Shown piece by piece: positions 49,780 to 61,979 of a DNA stretch of 64,000 bases. Made by a program: the position numbers and the translations under genes. Below the pieces are notes generated by a model. It ran no database searches, was not told the origin of the DNA, and saw only the letters and a program-made list of their open reading frames with translations. Positions within the stretch are counted from its first letter, which is position 1, and each line of letters begins with the position of its first letter. This DNA comes from Diphasiastrum complanatum (Eukaryota > Streptophyta > Lycopodiopsida > Lycopodiales > Lycopodiaceae): assembly GCA_029204225.1 (NCBI GenBank), contig CM055095.1, positions 64,030,136-64,094,135 of the forward strand, in the 5' to 3' direction.

Positions 49780-50031
49780 GAGTTTTCTATGTATGATTTT
49801 CTCTCTCTACCCAAGAGTAGTCTCTTTTTCCCATACCGAACACTTAAGAATTATTTCTGACATTCATTTCTCATAGTGAAGAGTTAGATTTTTTCATCAG
49901 ATGTATGCCATTGTGCTCTTGCCTTAGATTTTTCAAGCATACTATTCTTTGATCAGTCTTGTGCAATCATAACACCTCAGTAAGGTCCTGTAGGGTGTGT
50001 GGTGAAGTTCACACGTGCTAAAAACTTCACA
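49281..50031 (+). repeat. Element F 3' LTR (751 bp)
   Basis: It follows TTTTAAGGAGGAG and runs from TGCAAAAATTATTAAAAC to AAAACTTCACA. It has a TATA-like TATATATAAG at 49,361-49,370, a CT microsatellite at 49,747-49,775 and CACACGTGCTAAA near the end. Its two halves are found again, in opposite orientations, at 57,602-57,932 and 59,158-59,483. Confidence 0.88.
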
Positions 50032-50457
50032 TTTACTATACATTTTATATAGCTTATTTTCAAATGCGTAATGTTGTATATGTATTAATTAAAGATACGG
50101 ACCAAAAACCAGCAAACTGATCAGTATGGCAGGCGCCATGATACGGTACCATCATGGTTTGGCCGTTCACTTGTAATAACTATCAGAAAGGGAAGATTGG
50201 ACTCAAAAAACTTTATTTTACACTACAAGCTGATTAGTTGAGCTTAACGTATTTTGTACATAGATAACAATTGACATTCAACATTGACACCTGTCTTCCT
50301 CACTGTGCTAACTTGTGTGGTTTTGTGTGGTGGGATGGTGGCAGCAGGTACTAGCTGGATGTCTTGAAAGATGTTTTGCTTCACGGTGCTTTTGTTAGTA
50401 CTGTATACTTTCTAGCTATGTTTTACCTTGTTGGTCTATGAATAAAGGGTTTTAAAA
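50032..50457. other. unrecognised spacer between F's LTR and H
   Basis: No gene is seen. It contains a polyadenylation-like AATAAA near 50,441 and no visible LTR boundary for element H. Confidence 0.5.
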
Positions 50458-51999
50458 GGTTTTGGTATTGATTGCAAAATTGAAGGAGTAGGGACCATTC
50501 CCTTGAAGCTTGCATCATCAAAAGTTCTATCTCTTCAAGAGGTTCTTTTTGTTCCCAAGATTACAAAGAATCTTATAAGTGTTCGCAAATTACTTGATGG
50601 TGGTCTTGATGTCAATTTTCACATTGACAATTGTGTGATCAAGAAGGATGGTGAGATCCTTGCATGTGGATCTAGACATGAAGGCATCTACAGATTGAAC
50701 ACAAGAGAGAGTGCAAAATCTCTTGATGTTGCTTATGTATCCAAGTCTTCAAAGGAGGATGATCACACAAGATGCACATTTCTTCTTTCTTCAAGATTTA
50801 TGGTGCATGATTATTTCCTATTATTCAAAGCATATGTTGAGATGAAATTCTCATTGAAGATCAAAGCTTTGAGAAGTGATGGAGCTCATGGAGGAAATTC
50901 ACCATCTGAATTACTATTCAAGAAGCCTAAGTTTGATTACCTTAGTGTCTTTGGAGGTTCTTTCTTGGCACATATTCCCTTGGAAACAAGGAGGATGAAT
51001 GATCCAAGCTCATGGATCATGGTTGGATGCTTATCCACCAAGGAGGCCCATAAAGCCATTATACTCTCTATTTCAAAAGTGATTGAGAGTAAAGGAGTCA
51101 TATGTCATGAATATCTACATTTAACCTTGGAAGGGGCTGAGCTCAAGGCATCTCAAATCATATCTATTGAAGATTACCAAGATGTGAAGGGGTCGAGGTT
51201 TGAGGAGGAGCCTCCTCAACATATGATTGCAAGGGGATCTTCAAGATGGATGGCCAAGTATTTATGGATCATCTTTTATGGTAAAGAAAGGCAAATTTCA
51301 GGTGGCATCTACTTTAGCATTCTCACTTATGCTTCTCTTCCATTGCTTGATGCACTATCTTGCTTTATTGAGATTTCTACATCTCAAAGTTCAAGAGTGG
51401 CAATACTAGTTTTGTATGATGCCTACTATATGGACATAGTTCTTGTCATAAAAGGCTTAGATATGTTTCCAAAGCTATTTGAAAGCAAGAGATTGTGTTA
51501 TCAAATGCATGCTCTTAGATTTAGTAAGAGCAAGATTGAGCTTGTTGCTCAAATTTTGAAAAATCATGTTTTTACATGCTTTGAGGCATTTTGTAAATTT
51601 CTCTTGAGATTAGGTGAAGCATCCAAAGAGGACACCTACATCCTTGACCAAGTATTTAGCCTCAAGAATATCAAGATTTCATTAGATCTCAAGATTAGAT
51701 CCATCAAGGATAAAGTTCATAGTATGTGGACTAATCAAGCTAGTATGCTTAATCTTGAAAATCTACACTTTTGCTCATCTTATGATCTTGATCTCTATGA
51801 TCTTCATGAGGCTTGGAAGCCTCAAATTTCTCTACTTATGGTACAGCCATCATGCAAGTGGAGCTTTCAAATCAAAGGCCATCATCAAGCATGGAGGAAG
51901 CACATGGTCATAGTGGCAAATTGGTGGAGTACTCTTCAAAGAGATATTGGCAGGAGATTATTAAGATATTATAGCACTAATACTTTTGACTTGCCATAA
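50458..51999 (+). CDS. Element H partial ORF: reduced copia integrase region joined to unknown region
   Basis: The frame is open from 50,458 to a TAA at 51,997-51,999 (about 513 codons, no start codon of its own). The first part parallels element B: GIDCKIEGVGTIPLKLASSK, VLFVPKITKNLISVRKLLDG and KIKALRSDGAHGG, then FLAHIPLETRRMNDPSS. The pre-integrase HHCC motif and the integrase catalytic block with QNGVAER are removed by deletions that keep the frame. After SRFEEEPPQHMIARGSSR, where RT should begin, comes about 260 residues I do not recognise (ISTSQSSRVAILVLYDAYYM, IVLVIKGLDMFPKLFESK). Part of this weakly resembles element G (LYD ... I.KG...F..FE). The last dozen codons lie in a dispersed repeat. 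Confidence 0.7.
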   Translation, partial: GFGIDCKIEGVGTIPLKLASSKVLSLQEVLFVPKITKNLISVRKLLDGGLDVNFHIDNCVIKKDGEILACGSRHEGIYRLNTRESAKSLDVAYVSKSSKEDDHTRCTFLLSSRFMVHDYFLLFKAYVEMKFSLKIKALRSDGAHGGNSPSELLFKKPKFDYLSVFGGSFLAHIPLETRRMNDPSSWIMVGCLSTKEAHKAIILSISKVIESKGVICHEYLHLTLEGAELKASQIISIEDYQDVKGSRFEEEPPQHMIARGSSRWMAKYLWIIFYGKERQISGGIYFSILTYASLPLLDALSCFIEISTSQSSRVAILVLYDAYYMDIVLVIKGLDMFPKLFESKRLCYQMHALRFSKSKIELVAQILKNHVFTCFEAFCKFLLRLGEASKEDTYILDQVFSLKNIKISLDLKIRSIKDKVHSMWTNQASMLNLENLHFCSSYDLDLYDLHEAWKPQISLLMVQPSCKWSFQIKGHHQAWRKHMVIVANWWSTLQRDIGRRLLRYYSTNTFDLP

Positions 52000-52275
52000 C
52001 TTTTTAATTGTAGCACAGAAGTATGTCATGTAACATATCATTGGAAAGCCCTTGTTGAGCACTTTCCAATGCACTAAACTTTGCTAAATTTGGACTTACC
52101 ACTAAAACGTTATGTCATTTTTAGTGTGGAATCAAAATGTAGACTCAAAAAGTTACGTTACGTAGATTTCAAATTTGAGTGTCTTGGTTGGTCCATGTGT
52201 AAGAAAAAATTGAGAAAAGTTATAAAAAAGAATCTGTACAAGGGGTCTTTTTTGGATTTAGAACTCCTCTAATGA
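51955..52275 (+). repeat. roughly 300-bp dispersed repeat with conserved stem-loop, copy 1
   Basis: It contains CATTGGAAAG ... CTTTCCAATG (about 52,040-52,073), GGACTTACCACTAAAA, and AAAAGTTACGTTACGTAGAT followed by TTCAAATTTGAG. The same sequence occurs twice in reverse orientation at 60,478-61,143. It spans the end of H's frame and the start of H's LTR, so it may be a conserved 3' region of this family rather than an independent insert. Confidence 0.8.
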
Positions 52276-52932
52276 TTGGCATAGATTGCAAATTGGCAAA
52301 ATCCACATGTAAAGCCTCTATTGAGCCAAAAGAAAGCTATGATGCAATCTTGAGCTAGAGGGGCATATGAATAGGGTGTTGACACTTGTGACAAAGTAAT
52401 TTGATGAGTGATGGAGTCAAAAGTCGGTTTTGGTCAAGGGGTCCAATAAGAATCAAGAGATCTCCAAGAGGGGTCCAATAGGATTAAGGAGACTATGATT
52501 CCCCCTAGGGGTCCAATATAATTGAAGAGGCTATGATTAGGGGTCCAATAGCATGCAAGGACATGCAAGGAGGGATCTCCACAAGCTCTATATGTACTTC
52601 TCCTTATGATCATTATGTAAGTTGAGTTTTTGAGTCAATCCTTGGTTGGTGAGATTTGCTTGTTTGATCTTCTCTCTCTACACGAGTTTGAATCAGCTCT
52701 ATTCTCTCTCTACCCAAGGAGAGGAGCTTAATCTTACTTAGTTTTTTCAAGAAGCATTTCCTTTCATGTGTATGAACTTTGGTCATCAACAAATGCATCC
52801 ATCTTTGCCTCTATGTCTTGATTTTTGATCTAGATCTTGGAAAGCAATCTAGAATCAATCAACAAGTACACAAGCTTGCTAAGGAGATCAATCACACACG
52901 TTAGGGCAATCCCACACGTGTGAAATTTCACA
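52196..52932 (+). repeat. Element H 3' LTR (about 737 bp)
   Basis: It starts TGTGTAAGAAAAAATTG and ends CACACGTGTGAAATTTCACA. It is homologous to element B's LTR and about the same length. There is no classical purine tract immediately before it. Confidence 0.7.
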
Positions 52933-52964
52933 ACTTTCACATAATCAAGCTAAATTTTGAGGAG

Positions 52965-53638
52965 TGTAAATATTTTGCAAAATCTAGCTTGATTAGTTTT
53001 TAGTTTCATGTACATATGTAAATATCACATGAGCAGAGCATGTTCCCATGTGTGGAGGGTAGACCTAATCATTTAAGTTCATTTATGTTGAGTTTGAATA
53101 GTCAATAGGCCTCAAACTTGAGATCTAGTGAGATAGTGACATTTGTCACATGATGTTAGGATTGAAATGCATCTATATGGCCCAATCACATTTATAGGTG
53201 TAGATCACAAGGCCAATCACCTTAAGAGGTGCATTACAAGTGGATCATCATGTTTTGAGGTGCACATCATGAGGCCCAATCAAATTGTGAAGTGGAAATC
53301 ATGAGGTCCAATCATGATGAGAGGTGCAAATCTAGGGGTCCCATCATGATGTAGAAAGGCAATCAATGGGGTACAATCATTCTAGAGCATTTACTCATGC
53401 TAGATCTCGTGCTAATACTATATGGAAGAGCTCTCTCATTGTACATACAAACTTTTGTGAAGCAATCTATGTATTACACATTGTTTTTCCTCATATTCTC
53501 TCTCTACTTGAGGGCTCACTCACTTTCTCTCTCTACTTGAGAGTAGGCTGTCTTTCTCTTAGAATTAGTCTAGGAAGATTGTAGGAATAAGATCATTGTG
53601 GGTGTTGGGCAGGTCTTCACACGTGTGAAACCCTCACA
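52965..53638 (+). repeat. Element A 3' LTR (674 bp)
   Basis: It follows AAATTTTGAGGAG and matches the split 5' LTR from TTTTGCAAAATCTAGCTTGA to CACACGTGTGAAACCCTCACA, lacking two internal segments. It is followed by CTTTC (53,639-53,643), the right target-site duplication. Confidence 0.9.
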
Positions 53639-53643
53639 CTTTC

Positions 53644-56600
53644 CCCTATAGACAAAAAGGAGACCTTTCATGGATTTTAAGTACTTATATTCTTTCTTTA
53701 GTAGGAAGACCATGTTGCAAAAATCTACAACATTTTCATTGATTTTCACATGTTTATGTAGCTTAAACCACTTATATTAGAGCTTGAAATCATTTGTGAC
53801 ATTGCAAATAGAGTTATCCTAGATAATATAAAATTATTCATATGGTCAAAGCATCTCTTTTAGGACCATATGTGTTTATCATAATTTAAAGACTTCAATG
53901 AACTTTAAGTATGATATAGTTCAAACAATACAGTTGACAATAACTTGGATTAGCAACTACCCGATGATCATATAAATCTTTCCAAGTATCAGTGATAATT
54001 TTTTTAGGTTTTTCAGACCCTAAATGTGTACCATTGTAAGGTCAAACGTTTGAAAACCATGTGTTCATCCTTCATTGAATACCCCGTAGGGAACAATTCC
54101 AAAGTGCAATTTCCGGTCTCTTGGACTAATGTCCAAGACATACCAAATTTCTAATGTGTGTTAATTCAAAAGTCCACAATAAAAATAGTACGTGATTGTG
54201 TCCATAATGACATCCTTATATCATGTAAATTTCATAACTCTAAAAAAGAAAATAAGAAAATGTGGTTGCCTAGTAATTAAAGAGCTATTATTGGAAGGTT
54301 GTTTATTGCTAATCCACCATTGTTTGAGAGTGTCTTCCATCCCATACCATGTGTAGTTTGTGTTTTCTTAAAATCTTGAAACAATTGATGGATTTTTTGA
54401 CAACATAAAATGCTTCCTTTCCAACACAATATATGACAAATTTAAATTGCTCAATGATAATCACTTTTGTTGGAAAAAATGTATTTGCATTTGTGAGATA
54501 AAGAGTCGAGAGGATTTTATTATTGGCCGTTTCATTAATCTGTTGTAGTTCGAGCCTCCCTTGGGAAACCAAGAAGCATTCATCTATTGTTATTGACATA
54601 GAAGAGCTATTGAATGTTTAAGTACGACACCATGTTGTGAAACCTTATTACATTATTTTATTTGGCATCTAATGATTAGAAAGGAAAAGCAACTTACACT
54701 TTTCGATGTTTAACATTGATCTTGAGGCCCTTCTAAAATTCTTGATTTCTTAAAGCATGTGATAAGTATCATCAGTTAAAAGTTGACAAAAACCAATATG
54801 TTATGCATAATGGTCTTACAAAAATCTGATTTTGTCAATTGCTATAGTTCTAGTGGTCTAAAATGCTCAACCATTATTCTTCACCTTGGAGAGCATAAAA
54901 AAATACCACTTAGTGCTATGGAGTAGGAAAATCAACCCAAACTCCCTCAATAATTCTATTTCATCATGGATCAAAAACATCAAATTTTGGACTACCGAAT
55001 TCATTCCTCCTGAACACGTTTTGTTTCAACCTTTAGTGGGATCTGGTGAAATGTCAAGAAAGAAAAAAACATACTTTTGCTAGTTAAAAAATAGAAAAGC
55101 CAAGAAACAACTAAACTCTAGTAGGAAAAAGTCTTAAAAAAGTGAACAATTAAAACTAAAGTCTCAAAGAATGCATTAGACATAACTAGTTGGAAATTGT
55201 AAGCAAAGTGGACGTCTGTGTCTAAAAGACTAATATTTGACTCGTGGCTTATCACAAGAATAATATTCTAGAGCCATGTTGGGAATATAAAACCATAAAC
55301 GAATATCTGTTGAAAGTCAAAATGCTTTATCACACTTATAGCTAGTGAGAAAATGAGGAACCTAAAGAGTAAGATATGATGGAAGCAACAAAACCATTGT
55401 ATCCAAGGTGAGCACAAGTTGCAACACTTGATTTGAAATGACCAAATCATAAAAAAAGTATCCACTACAGAATTAAACATAGCATATCTTGATATCGCCT
55501 TCTTTTATATAAAGTTTGATTGCATGATTACATGCGATAGTCTATTAAATTTATAGTATTATCACTCATGTGAATGTACAAAACACCTTTATACTGAATA
55601 ATCTAAACAACAAAATAACGATTCTCCCCATATTCAACACAATGGTACATGGTCGTATTACATATTATTATTCTTGAAATATTTTTAGTTAAATAATAAG
55701 TGAAATGAAGGTCACAAGCCCTACATATGAAAAGTTGTAACAAGAATAAAATTCATTTTTATTATTTATAACTTGATGATAGGAGATTTTAAAGATAAAG
55801 ATGACAATGAATTTTTATTTATTGTGAAGAGCATTTTGTATAGTTTGTTGTATTTAAAAATTGACTTTGAAATACTTGAACTCACAAACTTGATACTTAT
55901 AATTTAAAAGACTTACTAGGAGTTTATAGTAAAGGATTATTTTTTTAACACACACATTACACACAAGACACTAGCATTTCATATATGCAAAACATTGTCT
56001 AGATCAAACCTATTTTCACCAATGCATCTTGAAATTGATGTACTTGCAATATGAATACATGGATGTGTAGACTTAAACTTGCAATAGTAAATTTTTTTTT
56101 TTTTCATATTAGTAATCAATTAAGAAATGACTTTCTCAAAGAAGTATTTTTCAAACTTGTGATGTGATATGAACATATGTAATGTATATATTTGTAAGAA
56201 ATCTTTTTTGTACAATATGCACGCTACAATGCCTTATGAATAAAAATAGGTAAAGATAAGTAAAAATGCTTGTGAATCTAAATTTCATATTTTAATTGGA
56301 AGAAATTGTCATTGTTAACCCTTCTAGAGAGTTTTATAATCTTAGTCAAATTGTCCACATCATGTTCAACACTTTATCCCATGAGTTTCAAACAAATGTT
56401 CAATATTTTTTTTTCACATAAACAAATATTTTGTATGTAAAGTTGATGTGGCACAAAGATTCAATTTGATTGTCACACATCATTATACGACTAAATAATA
56501 GTCATTCTTATTATCAATATGATGAGACTAGAAATAGTATGCATAACTTATTGAAAGCCACAAGGATAAAATAATTTAATATACATTTGTCTTCACAAAG

Positions 56601-57238
56601 ATTTTTGTGGTATTATAAACATAAAAAGCAAATGCGTTTACTGACTTTTAGATCATTTACAAAATTTGAATTTTCATTGGAGTGCCTTTGGTGCACCAAA
56701 TTGTCTTTTTAAGCTTGGACAATCAACACCAATATATTGAATCAATACACATGGAATAACTCATTAATTGCAACATCACACTCCCATATCAAATAATCCT
56801 ATGAATAAATGATAGAATTGCAATCTTTTATTGATTATAGCTTAATATTGGGCTATATGATCATTCGATTACAATTTTATGACTAAGTTTTTACATCAAG
56901 TCTAGAAACTTAGAGAATCTCTTCTTAAATATTGACAATACATGCATGCTATCAAATCTATTCTGATTGGCTAATGATAATGCAACATATATTTCCAATG
57001 TGCATTCATGGTTGTCCAAGAAAACATCTTTAGGAGGCCATTTACAAACTAGCATCTATTGTGAGGTCCTTATACATGTCATGTTGTTTGTATACTTTTA
57101 CATACATTTGCAATAAGATCAAATGACAAAGTAAAAGATATATTATATACGTAATGTAGATGGATATCTACAAGGAAGTTCGTGAGGTGGACATGCATAA
57201 AAACATGAAGTCATGGTGAAGGCTATATGTATGTCTCA
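53644..57238. other. AT-rich stretch without recognised features
   Basis: About 3.6 kb of AT-rich sequence. Open frames are short (longest about 96 codons at 54,309-54,599, minus strand) and match no family I know. No LTR, tRNA or simple-repeat array is seen. Confidence 0.55.
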
Positions 57239-57440
57239 TGTGAAAAATGTCAACTAGTTTAGTTTAGTCAAGTTGAGTTTATTTGCCAATTTTGAGGCCA
57301 ATATGCATTTCAAGCTTAGAGATAGACTTTATAAAGTTAATAAGGCCTAAGAATAGTGTATTTACTATTTTTGAAAACTTAGGATAGTTGATAAGGTCAA
57401 ATTTGTGTTGGGCTTCAATGCTCAAAATCAAATACATTCA
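57239..57440 (+). repeat. repeat related to 25,427-25,620 (family E, LTR-like start)
   Basis: It starts TGTGAAAAATGTCAACTAG and shares GAGGCCAATATGCATTTCAA and CTTAGAGATAGACTTTATAA with the block at 25,427. No partner or internal region is found. Confidence 0.55.
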
Positions 57441-57601
57441 ATAATGAGCATCCTGAAAGCTGTATGTACTTATACAAAAACCATATAATTCGATACCGGA
57501 TCGACTCGAAAAATCCATAATTTTTTGATACCCAAAATCAGAATTTTTTGATACGCAATCACTCGGAAATTCGTAATTTTCCAAGTCATTGTATATTTTT
57601 T

Positions 57602-57932
57602 GAGATCCACATGTGTAACTGCATGCATGGATGTTGCATGTACTCCATGTCAACTCATAAAACTGCCTAGACGTGTGTAGATCACAGAAACTACTTTGCA
57701 TGTTGCATGCACTGATTGCATGTGGCTTGCATGCATACAGTATGACTTTGCATGTTATCTAAACTACTGCATGTCATCAAAATTGAACCTATCTAACTCA
57801 AATCCGAGCTATACTAGAAGCATATGTGCTCAATTCACACTCCTTATATATACAACATAAAATCTAGTGGAAATCATCATGGACATGACCCCAAACTCGA
57901 GATAGGAAGATAATGTTTTAATAATTTTTGCA
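57602..57932 (-). repeat. Element F2: first half of a family F LTR, inverted
   Basis: Its reverse complement runs from TGCAAAAATTATTAAAACAT to ACACATGTGGATCTC and matches 49,281 onward with modest divergence. It is adjacent to the F2 coding relic, as expected for a 3' LTR, but stops abruptly mid-LTR. Confidence 0.88.
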
Positions 57933-57946
57933 CTCCTCCTTAAAAT

Positions 57947-59113
57947 TTATGTTCCTATCAAAATAGATTTTGAAATTAGTCCAAGGTTTGACCTCATCTT
58001 TGTAAAGACATTCTTGAGTAGAGGCTTGGTGAGAAGATCTGCAACACAATCTGAAGATGAAACATGCTCCAATGAGATCTCTCTTCCAATGATTTTTTCT
58101 CTTACAAAATGATGAGCCACTTCAATATGCTTGCTCCTTGCATGAAAGACTGGATTATTTGCAAGAGCCTGAGCAGAAATGTTATCATTCTTGATAATTG
58201 GAAGATCTTCATCTGCATAACACTTTAGCTCCAAAAGTAGCCTTTTGATCCATAAAACCTCCTTTGTTGTGGTTGTAAGAGATTTGTATTCAGCTTCACA
58301 GGATGATAAGGAAATAGTTGCTGCTTCTTTGATAGCCAAGAAACCAAGTTCCCTCCAAGAAATATAGTGTAAGCACTTGTGGATTTCCTATCCAACCTGT
58401 CTCTTGCAAAATCTGAATATGAAAAAGCAATCAAAGTTAGATCTTCTCCTTTGTAGAATAATCCATAATCCAAGGTAGAAAATATATGCCTCTAAACTCT
58501 TTTAGCCAACTTCCAATGATATAACTTTGGATCCTGCATGTGTTGACTTAGCTTATGAACACAAAAGCTTAGATCAGGCTTAGTCACTATTAACCATAAA
58601 AAAGAGCCAATAAGACTCCTATAAAGAGTGATGTCCACAAAGGATTTTTCATCATCTTTCATAGGAACTTTTACAGTGTGCTCCATAGGTGTATCTATGC
58701 CTTTACAGTTTTCCACATGGAATTTCCTGAGCATGGAAAGTGCATATCTACTTTGGCTTATAAATGAATGACCTTTCCAAAAATTCAAGGCCTAGAATGT
58801 AGTGAAGAACTCCTAAGTCCTGCATCTTAAACTCAGTACCAAGTGCATGCTTAGATTTTTTAACTTACTTCTCATTATTTCCACAAAGAATGATATCAGC
58901 TACATAGATGAGAAGTATAATTACAAAGTTATCTACAAACTTATAATACAGAGAAGGGTCATATTCACTTAGACAAAATTCGAGTGATATGAGATAGGAG
59001 TTGAGCCTTGCATACCAAGACCTTGGAGCCTGTTTCAGTCCATACAGACTTTTGAACAAAAGACAAACTTTTGATTCATCACCTTCCTTCACAAAACCTG
59101 GAGGCTGCTCCAT
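57947..59113 (-). pseudogene. Element F2 Pol relic: RT and RNase H, broken
   Basis: It is a second, more decayed copy of family F on the minus strand: MEQPPGFVKEGDESKVCLLF, LYGLKQAPRSWYARL, a mutated catalytic box YVAD for YVDD, SQSRYALSMLRKFHVENCKG, IDTPMEHTVKVP, FCVHKLSQHMQ, RLDRKSTSAYTIFL, SLSSCEAEYKSL, HARSKHIEVAHHFVREKIIG and CVADLLTKPLLK. There are at least four frameshifts or stops. Similarity to F begins abruptly at the codon for MEQPPGF (59,113). Confidence 0.92.
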
Positions 59114-59157
59114 GTAAGTTACTCAAGCATTACACTTGTCTACTATCCATTTAGCTC

Positions 59158-59483
59158 GCAACTCCACTGTAGGAATTCGAGCCTCTCTCATGTAGGGAAA
59201 GTTGGGCATGTTTTGCCATATTATGAATATTGAGATTTTGGTGTTTTGGACTCATTCTCTCTCTATCCGAGTTTTCTATGCCTAATTTTCTCTCTCTACC
59301 CAAGAGCAACCTGTTTTTCCCATACTGAGCACTTAGAATTATTTCTGACATTCATTTCTCATAGTGAGGAGTTAGATTTTTTTCATCAGATGTATGCCAT
59401 TGTGTCAATCTTGTGCAATCACAACACCTTAGTAAGATCCTGTAGGGTGTGTGGTGAAGTTCACACGTGCTAAAAACTTCACA
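59158..59483 (+). repeat. Element F2: second half of a family F LTR, plus orientation
   Basis: It matches 49,653-50,031 (CAACTCCACTGTAGGAATTC ... CACACGTGCTAAAAACTTCA) but has the opposite orientation to the rest of F2. About 40 bp of LTR between the two halves is missing. Confidence 0.88.
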
Positions 59484-59643
59484 GAAGGAGTGATGAGAGA
59501 GAGATTGTAGAGAGAGGAGAGAGATAGAGAGCTAGAGAGAGTTTAGAGAGAGGAGAGAAGAGAGAGAGTAAGGAGAGATTAGAGAGAGAAGAGAGTTCCC
59601 CAAGGATGGTTGGGACTATGGGAGCTCGTGCACCAATCACCCT

Positions 59644-60240
<597 letters not shown>

Positions 60241-60477
60241 CTATTATAAATTGGTCTACCAAACATATATTTTCCATGCATTCTCACAACCAGTCCAATA
60301 GGGGGTCACCTTTTGAGATGGGGTGAGGAGTTAGCTAGACCTGCTCATGAATCCTGGATCAATTTCATAGAATGCTATGAAATTGATGAGGGTGAGGAAA
60401 TACCAACACATTAGAGGAGTTCTTAATCCAAAAAAGACTTGTAAAGATTCTTTTTATATGTTTTCTTAAATTTTTCT
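60241..60477. other. short unrecognised spacer
   Basis: No gene. Right part contains another partial copy of the ATTAGAGGAGTTCTAAATCC junction of the dispersed repeat. Confidence 0.4.
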
Positions 60478-61143
60478 TACATTAGAGGAGTTCTAAATCC
60501 AAAAAAGACCTTTTGTGAAGATTCTTTTTATATTTTTTCTCAATTTTTTCTTACACATGGACCAATCAAAACACTCAAATTTGAAATCTACGTAACGTAA
60601 CTTTTTGAGTCCACACTAAAAATGGCATAACTTTTTAGTGGTAAGTCCAAATTTAGTGGAGTTTGGTGCATTGGAAAGCGCTCAACAAGGGCTTTCCAAT
60701 GATATGTTACATGACATACTTCCGAACTACGATAAAAGAGTTATGGCAAGTCAAAAGTATTAGTGTTATAATATTTTAATAATATAAACTACATCTTGCA
60801 CGAATTCTTAAAGGGTCTTTTTGGAACTCAAAACTCCTCTAATGCACATGGACCAATCAAAACACTCAAATTTGTAATCTACGTAACGTAACTTTTTGAG
60901 TCAACATTTTGATTCCACACTAAAAATGGCATAACTTCTTAGTGGTAAGTCCAAATTTAACGGAATTTAGTGCATTGGAAAGCGCTCAACAAGGGCTTTC
61001 CAATGATATGTTACATGACATACTTTTGAGATATGATTAAAAAGTTATTGCAAGACAAAAATATTAGTGTTATAATATCTTAATAATATAAAAGACATCT
61101 CGAATTCTTCAAGGGTCTTTTTGGAACTCAAAACTCCCCTAAT
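60478..61143 (-). repeat. roughly 300-bp dispersed repeat with stem-loop, copies 2 and 3 in tandem, inverted
   Basis: Two head-to-tail copies (about 60,478-60,842 and 60,843-61,143) of the sequence at 51,955-52,275 in reverse orientation. Each has the stem CATTGGAAAGC ... GCTTTCCAATG with an 11-base loop (60,670-60,702 and 60,972-61,004). The first copy also includes the start of an H-type LTR (minus: TGTGTAAGAAAAAATTGAG), duplicated in part. Confidence 0.85.
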
Positions 61144-61765
61144 GACATCTGAGTCAAGGGAAGTTCTGGGTGGAACCAGAGCAAGCCTGACCGAAGGGAT
61201 GGTAGATAAAACAAATTATGTAAAAATAGAAATTAATAAAGGTAAAATTTTGAATTTATATAAACACCAATCGGACCAGGAACGTGAAGAGTATATATTA
61301 CTTCTTCAAAAATACCAAAACGTATTAGCTTGGTCGATGGATGATTTAATAGGAATACCAGTTAAATGGGATGAACATAGAATAGATCTTATTCTAAGAA
61401 CAATACTTAGACAGCGCCAATATAGATTGAAAACAAAGTACTCCTTGTTAGTTAAAGACCAATTAGATAGATGTCTTAGAGCGGGTATATTATATCCTAT
61501 TCTAAGCAGTGAGTGAGTGTCACCAATAGTTATGGTACCTAAGAAAAAGATGGGCAAGATTAGAGTTTGCCAAGATTTTAGGGAACTAAATGCTACTACA
61601 GTAAAGGATTATCATTCTCTGCCGTATATAGGTATTATTCTTAACCAGGTAGCTGGTCATGAACGTTATAGCTTTTTAGATGGATTCTCAGGTTATAACC
61701 AAGTTTTTATAAAGGAGGAAGATAGATCCAAGACCACTTTCACCACTAATTGGGGGAGAGCTTAA
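61144..61765 (+). pseudogene. Ty3/gypsy Pol relic: N-terminal part of reverse transcriptase
   Basis: Gypsy RT features on the plus strand are YVKIEINKGKILNLYK, NVLAWSMDDLIGIP, YRLKTKYSLLVKDQLDR and AGILYPILSSE. A TGA (61,514-61,516) stands where Trp of SEW is usual. The same frame then continues with VSPIVMVPKKKMGKIRVCQD, FRELNATT and SFLDGFSGYNQVFI (the FLDGFSGYNQ block), ending at TTFTTNWG, after which similarity stops. The catalytic YxDD lies beyond and is absent. Confidence 0.9.
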
Positions 61766-61979
61766 TTTGAGTTAGAAGAGCCAAGACACCCAAAGAATCA
61801 GCTAGAAAGTCGAAAAATCTAATATTTACTATTTTTGGCTTAAATTCTTCATTTTTGGATATGTTGGTTCACCATTGATAGATCTCATTGAATTTAGTAC
61901 ACTATCCAGAGGGCAAACCAAGAGCCCAAGCACCCATCATGTTGCATTGAAAAGTGTGAAAATCTTGATTTTTGCACTT

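Larger units (their letters stand above)
29294..50031 (+). mobile_element. Element F: Ty1/copia retrotransposon, 5'-truncated, split by B and G
   Basis: Three separated plus-strand pieces read as one copia Pol when the nested elements are set aside: 29,294-29,416 (integrase to RT linker), 41,959-43,343 (RT and most of RNase H), and 48,899-49,266 (end of RNase H). They are followed by a purine tract (TTTTAAGGAGGAG) and a 3' LTR at 49,281-50,031. Each junction carries a target-site duplication of the inserted element. Gag, protease, most of integrase and the 5' LTR are missing. Confidence 0.85.
50458..52932 (+). mobile_element. Element H: copia-derived, 5'-truncated, with unusual C-terminal coding region
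   Basis: A 5'-truncated internal region begins in the protease/pre-integrase spacer. It is followed by a long open frame, a 3' non-coding part that includes a conserved stem-loop repeat, and a 3' LTR (52,196-52,932) related to element B's LTR (shared TTGGCATAGATNGCAAATT and ATTGAGCCAAAA; both end CACACGTGTGAAATT[T]CA.CA). RT and RNase H are absent. The 5' LTR is missing, so no target-site duplication can be checked. Confidence 0.75.
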
